Below are positions 8,114-13,865 of a DNA stretch of 13,898 bases, in pieces. This stretch comes from Bacteroidales bacterium (GTDB lineage: Bacteria > Bacteroidota > Bacteroidia > Bacteroidales > UBA932), in assembly GCA_024683255.1 (NCBI GenBank), contig JAIKYL010000039.1:1-13898 (forward strand), given 5' to 3'. Both the position numbers and the translations under genes were made by a program. Under the pieces are notes generated by a model that was not told where the DNA came from, ran no database searches, and saw only the letters and a list, made by a program, of their open reading frames with translations. Positions within the stretch are counted from its first letter, which is position 1. The number at the start of each line of letters is the position of its first letter.

Positions 8114-8335
8114 ATGTATTGGACACTCGAACTTGCCAGCTCCCTGGACGATGCTCCGTGGCCGGCTACCAAAGAGGAACTCATCGACTACGCAACCCGC
8201 ACCTGCGCTCCCGACGAGGTGATCGAGAATCTGGAAGAGCTGGACGATGATACGGAAATCTACGAATCCATCGAAGACATCTGGCCGGACTACCCCACCA
8301 AGGATGACTTTATGTGGAATGAGGAAGAATATTGA
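8114..8335 (+). CDS. Small acidic DUF2795-like protein
   Basis: The 73-aa protein is strongly acidic with no signal peptide. Its middle (W-P-A-T-K-E-E-L-I-D-Y-A, then A-P-D-E-V-I-E-N-L-E-E-L) matches the DUF2795 pattern, a short helical domain of unknown function. A Bacteroidota-specific tail follows (I-W-P-D-Y-P-T-K-D-D-F) ending W-N-E-E-E-Y. It has its own promoter and an 80-nt structured leader, as expected for a well-expressed housekeeping gene. Its last 19 bases before the stop are repeated downstream (9092, and core at 13431), so its 3' end appears to serve as an integration site. An inserted element supplying its own end would leave the protein intact, as seen. The family call is from motif recall. 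Confidence 0.85.
   Translation: MYWTLELASSLDDAPWPATKEELIDYATRTCAPDEVIENLEELDDDTEIYESIEDIWPDYPTKDDFMWNEEEY
8315..8333 (+). repeat. att-like direct repeat, copy 1
   Basis: TGGAATGAGGAAGAATATT forms the last codons (W-N-E-E-E-Y) of the DUF2795-like gene plus the first base of its stop. It is identical to 9092-9110, and its last 13 bases are identical to 13431-13443. Confidence 0.85.
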
Positions 8336-8361
8336 TTTGATAATCAATAAGTTACAGATAT

Positions 8362-8390
8362 AAGCTAAGGTTTTTGCCTTGGCTTTTTCT
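8362..8390 (+). terminator. Intrinsic terminator after the DUF2795-like gene
   Basis: Stem AAGCTAAGG/CCTTGGCTT (one G-T pair) with a 6-nt loop TTTTTG (8371-8376), continuing into a run of T to 8388. It lies 27 bp after the stop codon. Confidence 0.75.
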
Positions 8391-8478
8391 GTCTATTTAC
8401 TTCCCCAAACACTTCCCATTTTTGGAGGGAATCATCCTGGAGAAGGAGGAGGAATAGTTAAGAATCGGATAAAAAGAG

Positions 8479-8486
8479 TATCTTTG
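8479..8486 (+). promoter_or_regulatory. -7 promoter element of the 135-aa ORF
   Basis: TATCTTTG fits TAnnTTTG exactly. The predicted start near 8493 leaves a ~15-nt leader to the ATG at 8508. The -33 region has only a weak match (GTTA at 8457-8460). Confidence 0.6.
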
Positions 8487-8507
8487 AGCAGTTAATCGAT
8501 AATTGGA

Positions 8508-8915
8508 ATGGGAATCCAGAAACAATCAACTAAAAGAATAGCAAAGTTTATTGGGATTATCCTCCTGGTAATTGTTGTTCTATGTGTCACCATATCAATA
8601 ACACCCACATTCGGCCGGCAGGTTCCTTTCAACGAGTGGGTTTGGAAGCATCATCCCGTTCATAAGGTTCGCTACTTTATGTCGGATGACCTTGTTGAGA
8701 AACTTAACACGGAAGAACCGACTATTGAGCAGGTGGCAGAACTGTTAGGTCATCAAATGATGGGAGGCCACCACATTCAAGTTGGTGACAGGTGGGTATC
8801 ATACTTTTTAAGAACTCCTCCATTTCTTCTTATTGGACTTGATATGTATACACTAGATATTTGTTTTGAGGAGGATGGTTCGTTCATAAAAGCGAGTGTG
8901 AACTTCTCAGATTAA
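8508..8915 (+). CDS. Small membrane-anchored protein, possible BamE/SmpA-like fold
   Basis: The 135-aa protein starts at ATG 8508, just after a good -7 box. Residues 1-12 are basic (K-Q-S-T-K-R) and residues ~13-32 form one membrane helix (F-I-G-I-I-L-L-V-I-V-V-L). There is no lipobox. The ~100-residue soluble part has the order helix (T-I-E-Q-V-A-E-L-L-G), beta strand (W-V-S-Y-F-L), and a final D-I-C-F-E-E-D-G-S-F strand pair. This order is seen in BamE/SmpA-like small envelope domains, but similarity is at the level of fold pattern only. It is the sole gene of module 1, and no partner is visible. Function is unknown. Confidence 0.7.
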   Translation: MGIQKQSTKRIAKFIGIILLVIVVLCVTISITPTFGRQVPFNEWVWKHHPVHKVRYFMSDDLVEKLNTEEPTIEQVAELLGHQMMGGHHIQVGDRWVSYFLRTPPFLLIGLDMYTLDICFEEDGSFIKASVNFSD

Positions 8916-9091
8916 AGTCCCATTCTTATTGACAGAATCCTGAGCATACACTGGGGGAAGTAACTAAGATTTGTTATTGTCATTGCAAGCTATCCCAGCC
9001 AGTCTCAAACTATCCCTGTGACTATCCCAAGTTTGTGAATACAAGTGTAAATTGTTGATAATAAGCATTTTATCTCAAACTGCACTTTTTC

Positions 9092-9110
9092 TGGAATGAG
9101 GAAGAATATT
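9092..9110 (+). repeat. att-like direct repeat, copy 2
   Basis: TGGAATGAGGAAGAATATT is identical to 8315-8333. Similarity extends left through ACTTT with two mismatches in the next three bases. In frame it reads F-F-W-N-E-E-E-Y-stop (TAA), i.e. a detached C-terminus of a DUF2795-like gene with no gene body upstream. Two bases past the repeat it also matches copy 3 (TAA). Confidence 0.85.
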
Positions 9111-9153
9111 AAGTCAATCAACTAACTGAAATACAATTACTTGAACAAGTTAA

Positions 9154-9188
9154 ACGGCAGGACTTTTGGGTCCTGCCGTATTGTTTTT
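9154..9188 (+). terminator. Strong intrinsic terminator
   Basis: A perfect 10-bp stem ACGGCAGGAC (9154-9163) with GTCCTGCCGT (9170-9179), loop TTTTGG, followed by ATTGTTTTT. It lies 44 bp after copy 2. This is the distance and form expected for the original terminator of a DUF2795-like gene ending at copy 2. Confidence 0.88.
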
Positions 9189-9270
9189 AGATATTAAATT
9201 ATCACAAAAATCAAACTTTTTCAGGCCATTTTGGGGACCGATGGTGCTCTTCGAGTTGTAAGGAAGAAGA

Positions 9271-9732
9271 GTGGTTCTCGAAGTTGAAAGAGAGCCTTAC
9301 CCGGACTTCTATATTGCAATCACTTTGGATGTAATCGGCATAGACCTTTCCCGTGACACTATATTCGCTATCATGATACACGAAGATGAATTGCCTGCCT
9401 TCATGGAAGAGGTCAGAAGACGCGCGCTGCTTGCATGTGACAACAAGCCTGAGTATGTACGGGCATTACGGGAGAGTCCGACTTGGTCCCGGTTCGGGAA
9501 CGGTGAAATCGGTTACTGGAAGAACACTGGCTATCGGTACGATTTCTTTGAGAAGCCAAATGAGTTCAGGGAGTTGATGATGCAGAACATAATTGCCGCA
9601 TACTTGTCGGATAGAAGACAAGGCTGTAGCAATCTTATAGACCATCTCCCTTTACTGACGTTCAAGAATGAGAATGTGGAAGGTGAGTATCTGCATTTCT
9701 ATTGTATTGAGGATATTGTACAACGAAGATAA
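9271..9732 (+). CDS. Hypothetical protein, 153 aa, possibly 5'-truncated
   Basis: The frame is open from GTG 9271 (preceded by GGAAGAAGA) to a TAA at 9730-9732. An in-frame TAA at 9259 blocks any longer version, and the first ATG in frame is not until 9373. The protein is soluble, mixed alpha/beta, with strands Y-I-A-I-T-L-D-V-I and T-I-F-A-I-M-I at the start, a helix L-P-A-F-M-E-E-V-R-R-R, an aromatic patch W-K-N-T-G-Y-R-Y-D-F-F, and helix R-E-L-M-M-Q-N-I-I-A-A-Y-L. I recognise no family. A short in-phase-like remnant (ATG at 9241, M-V-L-F-E-L-stop) resembles the V-V-L-E-V-E start, so the 5' end may be rearranged. It lies 101 bp upstream of the endonuclease gene. Confidence 0.55.
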   Translation: MVLEVEREPYPDFYIAITLDVIGIDLSRDTIFAIMIHEDELPAFMEEVRRRALLACDNKPEYVRALRESPTWSRFGNGEIGYWKNTGYRYDFFEKPNEFRELMMQNIIAAYLSDRRQGCSNLIDHLPLLTFKNENVEGEYLHFYCIEDIVQRR

Positions 9733-9802
9733 GGCCGGCAAAAGACTTCCTCATCATCTCGATTTTCATTGATAGTTGCCTATCTCACAGAAAAGTTGTA
9801 AA

Positions 9803-9823
9803 TTGCGTTGCATTGTAACGCAA
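9803..9823 (+). promoter_or_regulatory. Inverted repeat in front of the endonuclease gene, candidate operator
   Basis: TTGCGTT (9803-9809), spacer GCATTGT, AACGCAA (9817-9823) is a perfect 7+7 inverted repeat ending 10 bases before the ATG at 9834. It is placed where a regulator or an RNA hairpin would limit nuclease expression. No controller (C) protein gene is visible nearby. No convincing TAnnTTTG element was found for this gene. Confidence 0.5.
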
Positions 9824-9833
9824 CTTATTTGCA

Positions 9834-10799
9834 ATGAAGAAGTATGTAATTAATAGGAATAACACCGAACAGTGGAAAGAAGATGTCAAGAAGTCCGTCA
9901 TGTTCTATAATGATTGGTTCTTGGCATTTGCCCCCTCAACCTATATCAACGCACGTCAAGATGCCATCAACAGAGTGAACAATGCCTTCCAGAAAACGGA
10001 TTGTTTTAATTTGTTGTCAACAGACATATTAAAGTCTGCGCCAGAAGCGATCACCATTCTACGGATGGCGACTACGCCCCCGTTAGCGAGAGACAGATTA
10101 GTGGGCCTTTCTGAAGTCCCAAAATCCTTGATTACATCGCTGGAGGACGGAAAACTACCTGCGAAGATGGCGGTATCTGCTCTGGATAAACACCTTAAGA
10201 GTATTATTGCTGTTATCAATAAGCTTTTAGATGTTGATATCATGCCTTGGTTAGCGGACAAATCTTCTCCTAAAGAGATAGATCGGCTTTTGGCAACTCA
10301 TGTTATTGGCGACCGTGTTTGTGGTTCGCTATCTGACCCAATTATCCGCAATGAACAAGAGCGGAGACAGCTTAACAGCATCGCAAAGTATCTTACCGCC
10401 AAGGGTTATCAATTCGTGGAATCCAAATCCATCGAAGATTTCAGAAAGATGGAGAAGGGCTCCTTCTCCTTTCATCTTAACGTTCCCGTCACAATGGATA
10501 GAATTCAGACAGTGAATATGCCAATTGATGCTGTCATTATGCGACAGTCGGCTAATAAAGGGGATTATCCTGTCTTAATTGAATGTAAGTCGGCTGGTGA
10601 TTTTACAAACACTAATAAACGCCGGAAAGAAGAAGCCACAAAAATTGAACAATTAAAAAACACATACGGAAAGAAAATCGAATTCATCTTGTTTCTCAGT
10701 GGCTATTTTGATAGTGGTTATTTGGGATACGAAGCCGCAGAAGGCATTGATTGGGTTTGGGAGCATAGGATAAGTGATTTACAGCGAGCTGGAGTATAA
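9834..10799 (+). CDS. XamI-family type II restriction endonuclease
   Basis: The 321-aa protein resembles the XamI restriction endonuclease family, whose founding member cuts GTCGAC. A mostly helical N-terminal half (residues ~1-190) precedes a nuclease core of PD-(D/E)XK type. Its candidate metal ligands are D232 in M-P-I-D-A-V and E250-x-K252 in P-V-L-I-E-C-K-S-A-G-D. The next strands (I-E-F-I-L-F-L-S-G) and the closing G-I-D-W-V-W-E-H-R motif fit the family. The core looks intact, so activity is likely. The start codon follows an inverted repeat by 10 bases. The stop is 4 bp before the methyltransferase ATG, a normal R-M operon layout. That its site is GTCGAC is only an inference from the family name. 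Confidence 0.85.
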   Translation: MKKYVINRNNTEQWKEDVKKSVMFYNDWFLAFAPSTYINARQDAINRVNNAFQKTDCFNLLSTDILKSAPEAITILRMATTPPLARDRLVGLSEVPKSLITSLEDGKLPAKMAVSALDKHLKSIIAVINKLLDVDIMPWLADKSSPKEIDRLLATHVIGDRVCGSLSDPIIRNEQERRQLNSIAKYLTAKGYQFVESKSIEDFRKMEKGSFSFHLNVPVTMDRIQTVNMPIDAVIMRQSANKGDYPVLIECKSAGDFTNTNKRRKEEATKIEQLKNTYGKKIEFILFLSGYFDSGYLGYEAAEGIDWVWEHRISDLQRAGV

Positions 10800-10803
10800 T
10801 ACA

Positions 10804-12336
10804 ATGGATGAGATAGAGATTAGACGCAAAGCTTTGCAGGATAGCTTGGATGCGGGGAAGACCCAAAAGGAACGCAATATATTGGGTCAGTTCTCGACTC
10901 CATTCCCACTAGCATCTGATGTGATGCTTTATTTGCGTCGATTGATGGGGCGGGATGATATTTCGCTAATTGAACCCTCTATCGGAACCGGGGTTTTCTA
11001 TTCAGCGTATAGGGATTTGTTTGTAGATAGTAAGGAGCGAGTCCTTGGATTTGAGATAGACCCGTATTACTTTAAACCGGCTCAGCAATTCTGGAATGGG
11101 ACGAATTTGGAGATTAGGTGTGCAGATTTCCTATCCCAACAGCCAGATAGAAAATTTGACATGCTAGTCGCTAATCCTCCGTATGTGCGCCATCACCATA
11201 TTGAGAGTACAGTTAAACAGCATTTAAAAGGAGAAGTCTTTCGAGAGTCAGGATTGAAGATTTCTGGATTGGCAGGGTTGTATTGCTACTTTATGATATT
11301 GTCCTCAAAGTGGCTAAAAGATGGTGGAGTTTCTTGTTGGCTTGTCCCTAGTGAATTTATGGATGTCAATTATGGCGTGGCTGTTAAACAGTTTCTTCTT
11401 CAAAATGTAGAACTGATTCATATTCACCGATTTGGTCTTAATGACTTGCAGTTTAGCGATGCTTTGGTAAGTTCTTGCGTCGTCGTATTTCGTAACCATA
11501 AACCATCTGATGGCCATCCAATCCGGTTTTCCTTGGGTGGGAGTATCAACAATCCGGAAACATGCAAATTATTAGATCGGAACCAGCTATCATCTAAAAC
11601 AAAATGGACCAGTCTCTTTGGGAATGATGTCGTTTCTGATGTTTCCGGAGCCATATTAGGTGATTTTTTTACAGTTAAGCGGGGCGTTGCAACTGGTGAT
11701 AATGACTTTTTTATATTGGATAAAGAAACAATTACCAAATACAGTATCCCGGCGAAATTCCTTCGCCCTCTTATACCCAGTCCTCGTTATATTAAGGGTA
11801 ATCGAATAGATAGCGAAAATGGTTTACCCGTTGTCGATCGGCAACTCTTCCTTTTTTGTTGTAGTCTTCCAGAGGATATTCTGCGAAGGGAGTATCCGAA
11901 GGTGTGGGAGTATATCTGCGTAGGCTATGAGCGAGGTGTTCAAGGCGGTTATATTTGTAGCCGTCGATCTCCATGGTATTCCTGTGAAGAAAGAGAGCCT
12001 GCCTCCATTATTATGCCTTATATGGGGCGGTCTGAGACGAATAACCAGATGTTCCGTTTCATTCTTAATTCTTCTTCGGCGATCACGACTAATGTATATC
12101 TTTTGCTATATCCCAAACCGCAATATGTTCAATGTATGAGAGATGAAAGTGTACTATTGGATGTATGGCGTGAGTTAAACGCTATCCCTGCAGAAACCCT
12201 TTCCCGAAATGGCCGTTTTTATGGCGGTGGTTTGAGGAAAATAGAACCGAAGGAATTGATGAATACTCCGGTTAATGGCATAGCTTCATTATTAATTCCG
12301 CATACTTCGGGTTATCAGTTATCCTTATTTGATTAA
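10804..12336 (+). CDS. N6-adenine DNA methyltransferase (gamma class, Eco57I/TaqI-like), partner of the XamI-type nuclease
   Basis: The 510-aa protein uses ATG 10804. It transfers a methyl group from S-adenosylmethionine to adenine in the recognition site and so protects host DNA. Motif X-like G-Q-F-S-T-P is at ~28-33, motif I E-P-S-I-G-T-G-V-F at ~57-65, motif II E-I-D-P at ~84-87, and catalytic motif IV N-P-P-Y at 124-127. The order X-I-IV with a C-terminal target domain makes it gamma class. The C-terminal half has the TaqI-type specificity region (V-K-R-G-V-A-T-G-D-N-D-F-F; later Y-G-G-G-L-R-K-I-E-P-K-E-L). All catalytic motifs are intact. A GTG in frame at 10774 would overlap the nuclease and is less likely. 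No separate promoter was identified. Confidence 0.93.
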   Translation: MDEIEIRRKALQDSLDAGKTQKERNILGQFSTPFPLASDVMLYLRRLMGRDDISLIEPSIGTGVFYSAYRDLFVDSKERVLGFEIDPYYFKPAQQFWNGTNLEIRCADFLSQQPDRKFDMLVANPPYVRHHHIESTVKQHLKGEVFRESGLKISGLAGLYCYFMILSSKWLKDGGVSCWLVPSEFMDVNYGVAVKQFLLQNVELIHIHRFGLNDLQFSDALVSSCVVVFRNHKPSDGHPIRFSLGGSINNPETCKLLDRNQLSSKTKWTSLFGNDVVSDVSGAILGDFFTVKRGVATGDNDFFILDKETITKYSIPAKFLRPLIPSPRYIKGNRIDSENGLPVVDRQLFLFCCSLPEDILRREYPKVWEYICVGYERGVQGGYICSRRSPWYSCEEREPASIIMPYMGRSETNNQMFRFILNSSSAITTNVYLLLYPKPQYVQCMRDESVLLDVWRELNAIPAETLSRNGRFYGGGLRKIEPKELMNTPVNGIASLLIPHTSGYQLSLFD

Positions 12337-12388
12337 GCAGTATTGTTTGTACTATACTTTTTCACTGGATAAAAACGCGATTCACCAT

Positions 12389-13228
12389 ATGGCCAGAGCA
12401 TTAGATTTAGTAGTTAATACAGAGGATGTCTCTCTGATTATTAATGCTCGTCAGAGTAAGGTTTCTACAACTGACTTGATAAAGTACCTGTCTAATTATG
12501 AGCAGCTATTGAAGTCTATTAATTATGTGCTAAATGCCAAGTACTGTATTGGTTATGATATGGTACAAGTTGACATTGAAGGACTGAAAGAAGGGAGTTT
12601 TGAGATTAAATCTAAGATTAAGAAGTTCTCAGAAAAGACATTAGAAATCTTATTTGGCATTTTCCTTACGAAGATTCTTACAAATGATCCAACGCCTATT
12701 ACTCTTAACATCAATGGCGATAATGTTGTTGTTAATGTTTCTGATATAAATACGGATAGAAGAGTTGTAGTTCAAAGAAGCAAGCTTGCTAGAACAGCAA
12801 ATGATGACCAAGAAGTTGATGGGATTGCTATTGAACTGGAAAGAGAGGATGGTAAGCGAGAAAAAGTAGACATTACCCGAAATGAACTTAGTGGAATTAT
12901 AGTTGATGAAGAGGACTTGTCCAACATGGAATCTAGTTGGGTGCACAATGTTACCATGGTAATAGTTGCGCCTGTCCTTGAAAGTGAACCAGCAAGTTGG
13001 AAAATCCGAATTGGAGACAAAAAATTTTCTGCGAGAATGACTGACGAGTCTTTTCTGGCATTAATGAATGAAGAAAAAATAGCATTTGGTAAAGGAGATA
13101 CTATCGTTGCCGATTTAGAAACACAGATTACAACAAAAGAAGGGTCTACTCCAAGCGTCAAGCATTTTATTAGAAAGGTGCACAAGTATCCCCGCTATGG
13201 ACAACCAAATAATCATACTTTATTTTAA
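12389..13228 (+). CDS. Unknown protein downstream of the R-M genes, 279 aa
   Basis: From ATG 12389 the protein has 279 residues. An in-frame TTG at 12329, overlapping the methyltransferase end by 8 bp, would add 20. It is 52 bp behind the methyltransferase on the same strand, with no terminator or promoter between, so it is probably cotranscribed. Seen features: an N-terminal alpha/beta part (L-D-L-V-V-N-T-E-D-V-S-L-I-I), a strand-turn-strand V-D-I-E-G-L-K-E-G-S-F-E-I, then a hydrophobic helix E-I-L-F-G-I-F-L-T-K-I-L (too short to be a sure membrane span). A beta strand (T-L-N-I-N-G-D-N-V-V-V-N-V) and a beta-rich charged C-terminal half follow. I recognise no domain and no nuclease, helicase or ATPase motif. 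It could be an accessory, inhibitor or effector part of the system, or an unrelated passenger. Confidence 0.75.
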   Translation: MARALDLVVNTEDVSLIINARQSKVSTTDLIKYLSNYEQLLKSINYVLNAKYCIGYDMVQVDIEGLKEGSFEIKSKIKKFSEKTLEILFGIFLTKILTNDPTPITLNINGDNVVVNVSDINTDRRVVVQRSKLARTANDDQEVDGIAIELEREDGKREKVDITRNELSGIIVDEEDLSNMESSWVHNVTMVIVAPVLESEPASWKIRIGDKKFSARMTDESFLALMNEEKIAFGKGDTIVADLETQITTKEGSTPSVKHFIRKVHKYPRYGQPNNHTLF

Positions 13229-13430
13229 GATCGCATACTTGAATTGAAACTCAAATGAGTAATATCGTTTTTAAGTCATTATTAGAAGTTGTTATGCCAT
13301 GTTATGTTTCCGCCTATTTTAGCTTGTAGAAGTGTGAAATAAGTCATGCCAGATCTGGGGCCAGACCATAATAACGCTACCTAACCACTTGATAATCAGT
13401 CAGTATTCTTTTATTCGCAACCAATTTAAC

Positions 13431-13443
13431 GAGGAAGAATATT
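13431..13443 (+). repeat. att-like direct repeat, copy 3 (core)
   Basis: GAGGAAGAATATT is shared by all three copies; copies 2 and 3 continue with AA. The codon before is AAC instead of AAT, so the frame again reads N-E-E-E-Y-stop, here after Q-F. This preservation of coding sense, not just of bases, supports a common origin from the end of a DUF2795-like gene. Confidence 0.7.
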
Positions 13444-13530
13444 AATGGCTTAACTACCTGAAAATAAGCAATTTAAGGACACTGAGGGCCAGGTACGGAA
13501 ACAAAAGTGAACTCAAAAACAGACGCAATT

Positions 13531-13561
13531 CCGTGAGGGGGTCAAATTGACCCCCTCACGG
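13531..13561. repeat. Perfect 31-bp palindrome
   Basis: Two 15-bp arms around a single central A: the left arm begins CCGTGAGGGGGTCAA and the right arm is its exact complement. It ends one base before the -33 box of the next gene. No U tract follows on the plus strand. On the minus strand it is followed by a T-rich stretch after about 10 bases. It could be an operator, a transcription barrier, or a recombination or protein-binding site. Confidence 0.85.
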
Positions 13562-13562
13562 C

Positions 13563-13593
13563 TTGCAAGGGTTTGGATATTTAGCTATTTTTG
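13563..13593 (+). promoter_or_regulatory. Promoter of the Bro-N fragment gene
   Basis: TTG at 13563-13565 and TATTTTTG at 13586-13593, separated by 20 bases, fit the Bacteroidota consensus exactly. The start point near 13600 makes the ATG at 13614 the real start and excludes the ATG at 13596. Confidence 0.75.
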
Positions 13594-13613
13594 TAATGGC
13601 TACATTTGTTGTT

Positions 13614-13865
13614 ATGTCTGATATAGAGAAAATACAGTTGTTTGAGGACCAGAAAATCCGGACAATATGGGTTGAGAGCGATGAGAAATGGTATTTCTCT
13701 ATCAAAGATGTAGTCCTGATACTCGCCGATGCGAAGGATCCAAAAGATTACCTTTCCAAAATGAGGCGCCGCGAACCGGAACTTGCCAAAGGGTGGGGAC
13801 AAATTGTCCACCCCCTTGTTGTACGCACCCCTGGAGGCCCTCAGAAAGATAATTTCGCTGTCTGA
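13614..13865 (+). pseudogene. Truncated Bro-N domain protein
   Basis: From ATG 13614 the frame encodes 83 residues, ending at TGA 13863-13865. It matches the start of Bro-N domain proteins (DNA-binding domain of phage antirepressors and related Bacteroidota proteins): I-Q-L-F-E-D-Q-K-I-R-T-I-W, W-Y-F-S-I-K-D-V-V, D-P-K-D-Y-L-S-K-M-R-R-R-E-P-E-L, W-G-Q-I-V and T-P-G-G-P-Q-K. Complete members continue with a conserved N-C-A...L-F-R-I-I-Q-S-I-P-S-P-K-A-E-P-F-K segment, which is missing. After Q-K the frame reads D-N-F-A-V-stop. Base composition turns GC-rich just after this point, suggesting a recombination junction, not a single frameshift. The promoter is intact, so a short peptide may still be made. 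Confidence 0.75.

Larger units (their letters stand above)
8334..9110. mobile_element. Inserted module 1 between att-like copies 1 and 2
   Basis: This ~780-bp segment lies between two exact 19-bp direct repeats. It contains a terminator, one promoter and one 135-aa ORF, and no recombinase. It is more AT-rich than the genes to the left. It begins shortly after copy 1 with TTGATAATCA (8337-8346), and a near copy TTGATAATAA sits 28 bp before copy 2 (9055-9064). Its status as a mobile unit is inferred from the repeat structure. Confidence 0.5.
8916..9270. other. Non-coding stretch containing att-like copy 2 and a terminator
   Basis: No convincing gene is visible here. The stretch holds three CTATCCC words (8990, 9010, 9022), a TTGATAATAA motif (9055), the second att-like copy (9092-9110) and an intrinsic terminator (9154-9188). 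Beyond 9189 it is AT-rich, and no clear promoter could be fixed for the ORF at 9271. Confidence 0.7.
9111..13443. mobile_element. Inserted module 2 (restriction-modification island) between att-like copies 2 and 3
   Basis: This ~4.3-kb AT-rich segment is bounded by copy 2 (9092-9110) and copy 3 (13431-13443). It carries a 153-aa ORF, a XamI-type endonuclease, its methyltransferase and an unknown protein, all on the plus strand. No integrase, transposase or terminal inverted repeat is seen. The same TTGATAATCA word found at the start of module 1 lies 32 bp before copy 3 (13389-13398). Boundaries are inferred from the repeats. Confidence 0.5.
13229..13613. other. Non-coding stretch with att-like copy 3 and a long palindrome
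   Basis: No real gene is visible; the longest candidate, ATG 13255, encodes 24 residues without support. The stretch contains a 10-bp palindrome CCAGATCTGG (13349-13358), the TTGATAATCA word (13389), att-like copy 3 (13431-13443), a perfect 31-bp palindrome (13531-13561) and a consensus promoter (13563-13593). No clear terminator follows the unknown gene ending at 13228. Confidence 0.7.

Noticed and set aside
9800..9833. TTATTTG at 9825-9831 as the -7 box of the nuclease gene
   Set aside because: It lacks the two spacer bases of TAnnTTTG and would start transcription past the ATG at 9834.
12329..12388. TTG start for the unknown protein overlapping the methyltransferase
   Set aside because: It is possible as a coupled start, but ATG 12389 is a stronger codon; kept only as an alternative.
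13255..13329. 24-codon ORF after the unknown gene
   Set aside because: No promoter element, no ribosome-site support, no recognisable composition; likely chance.
13349..13370. Palindrome CCAGATCTGG with a following CCAGA, as a terminator for the unknown gene
   Set aside because: The stem is short, lacks a T tract and lies 120 bp past the stop; not supportable as a terminator.
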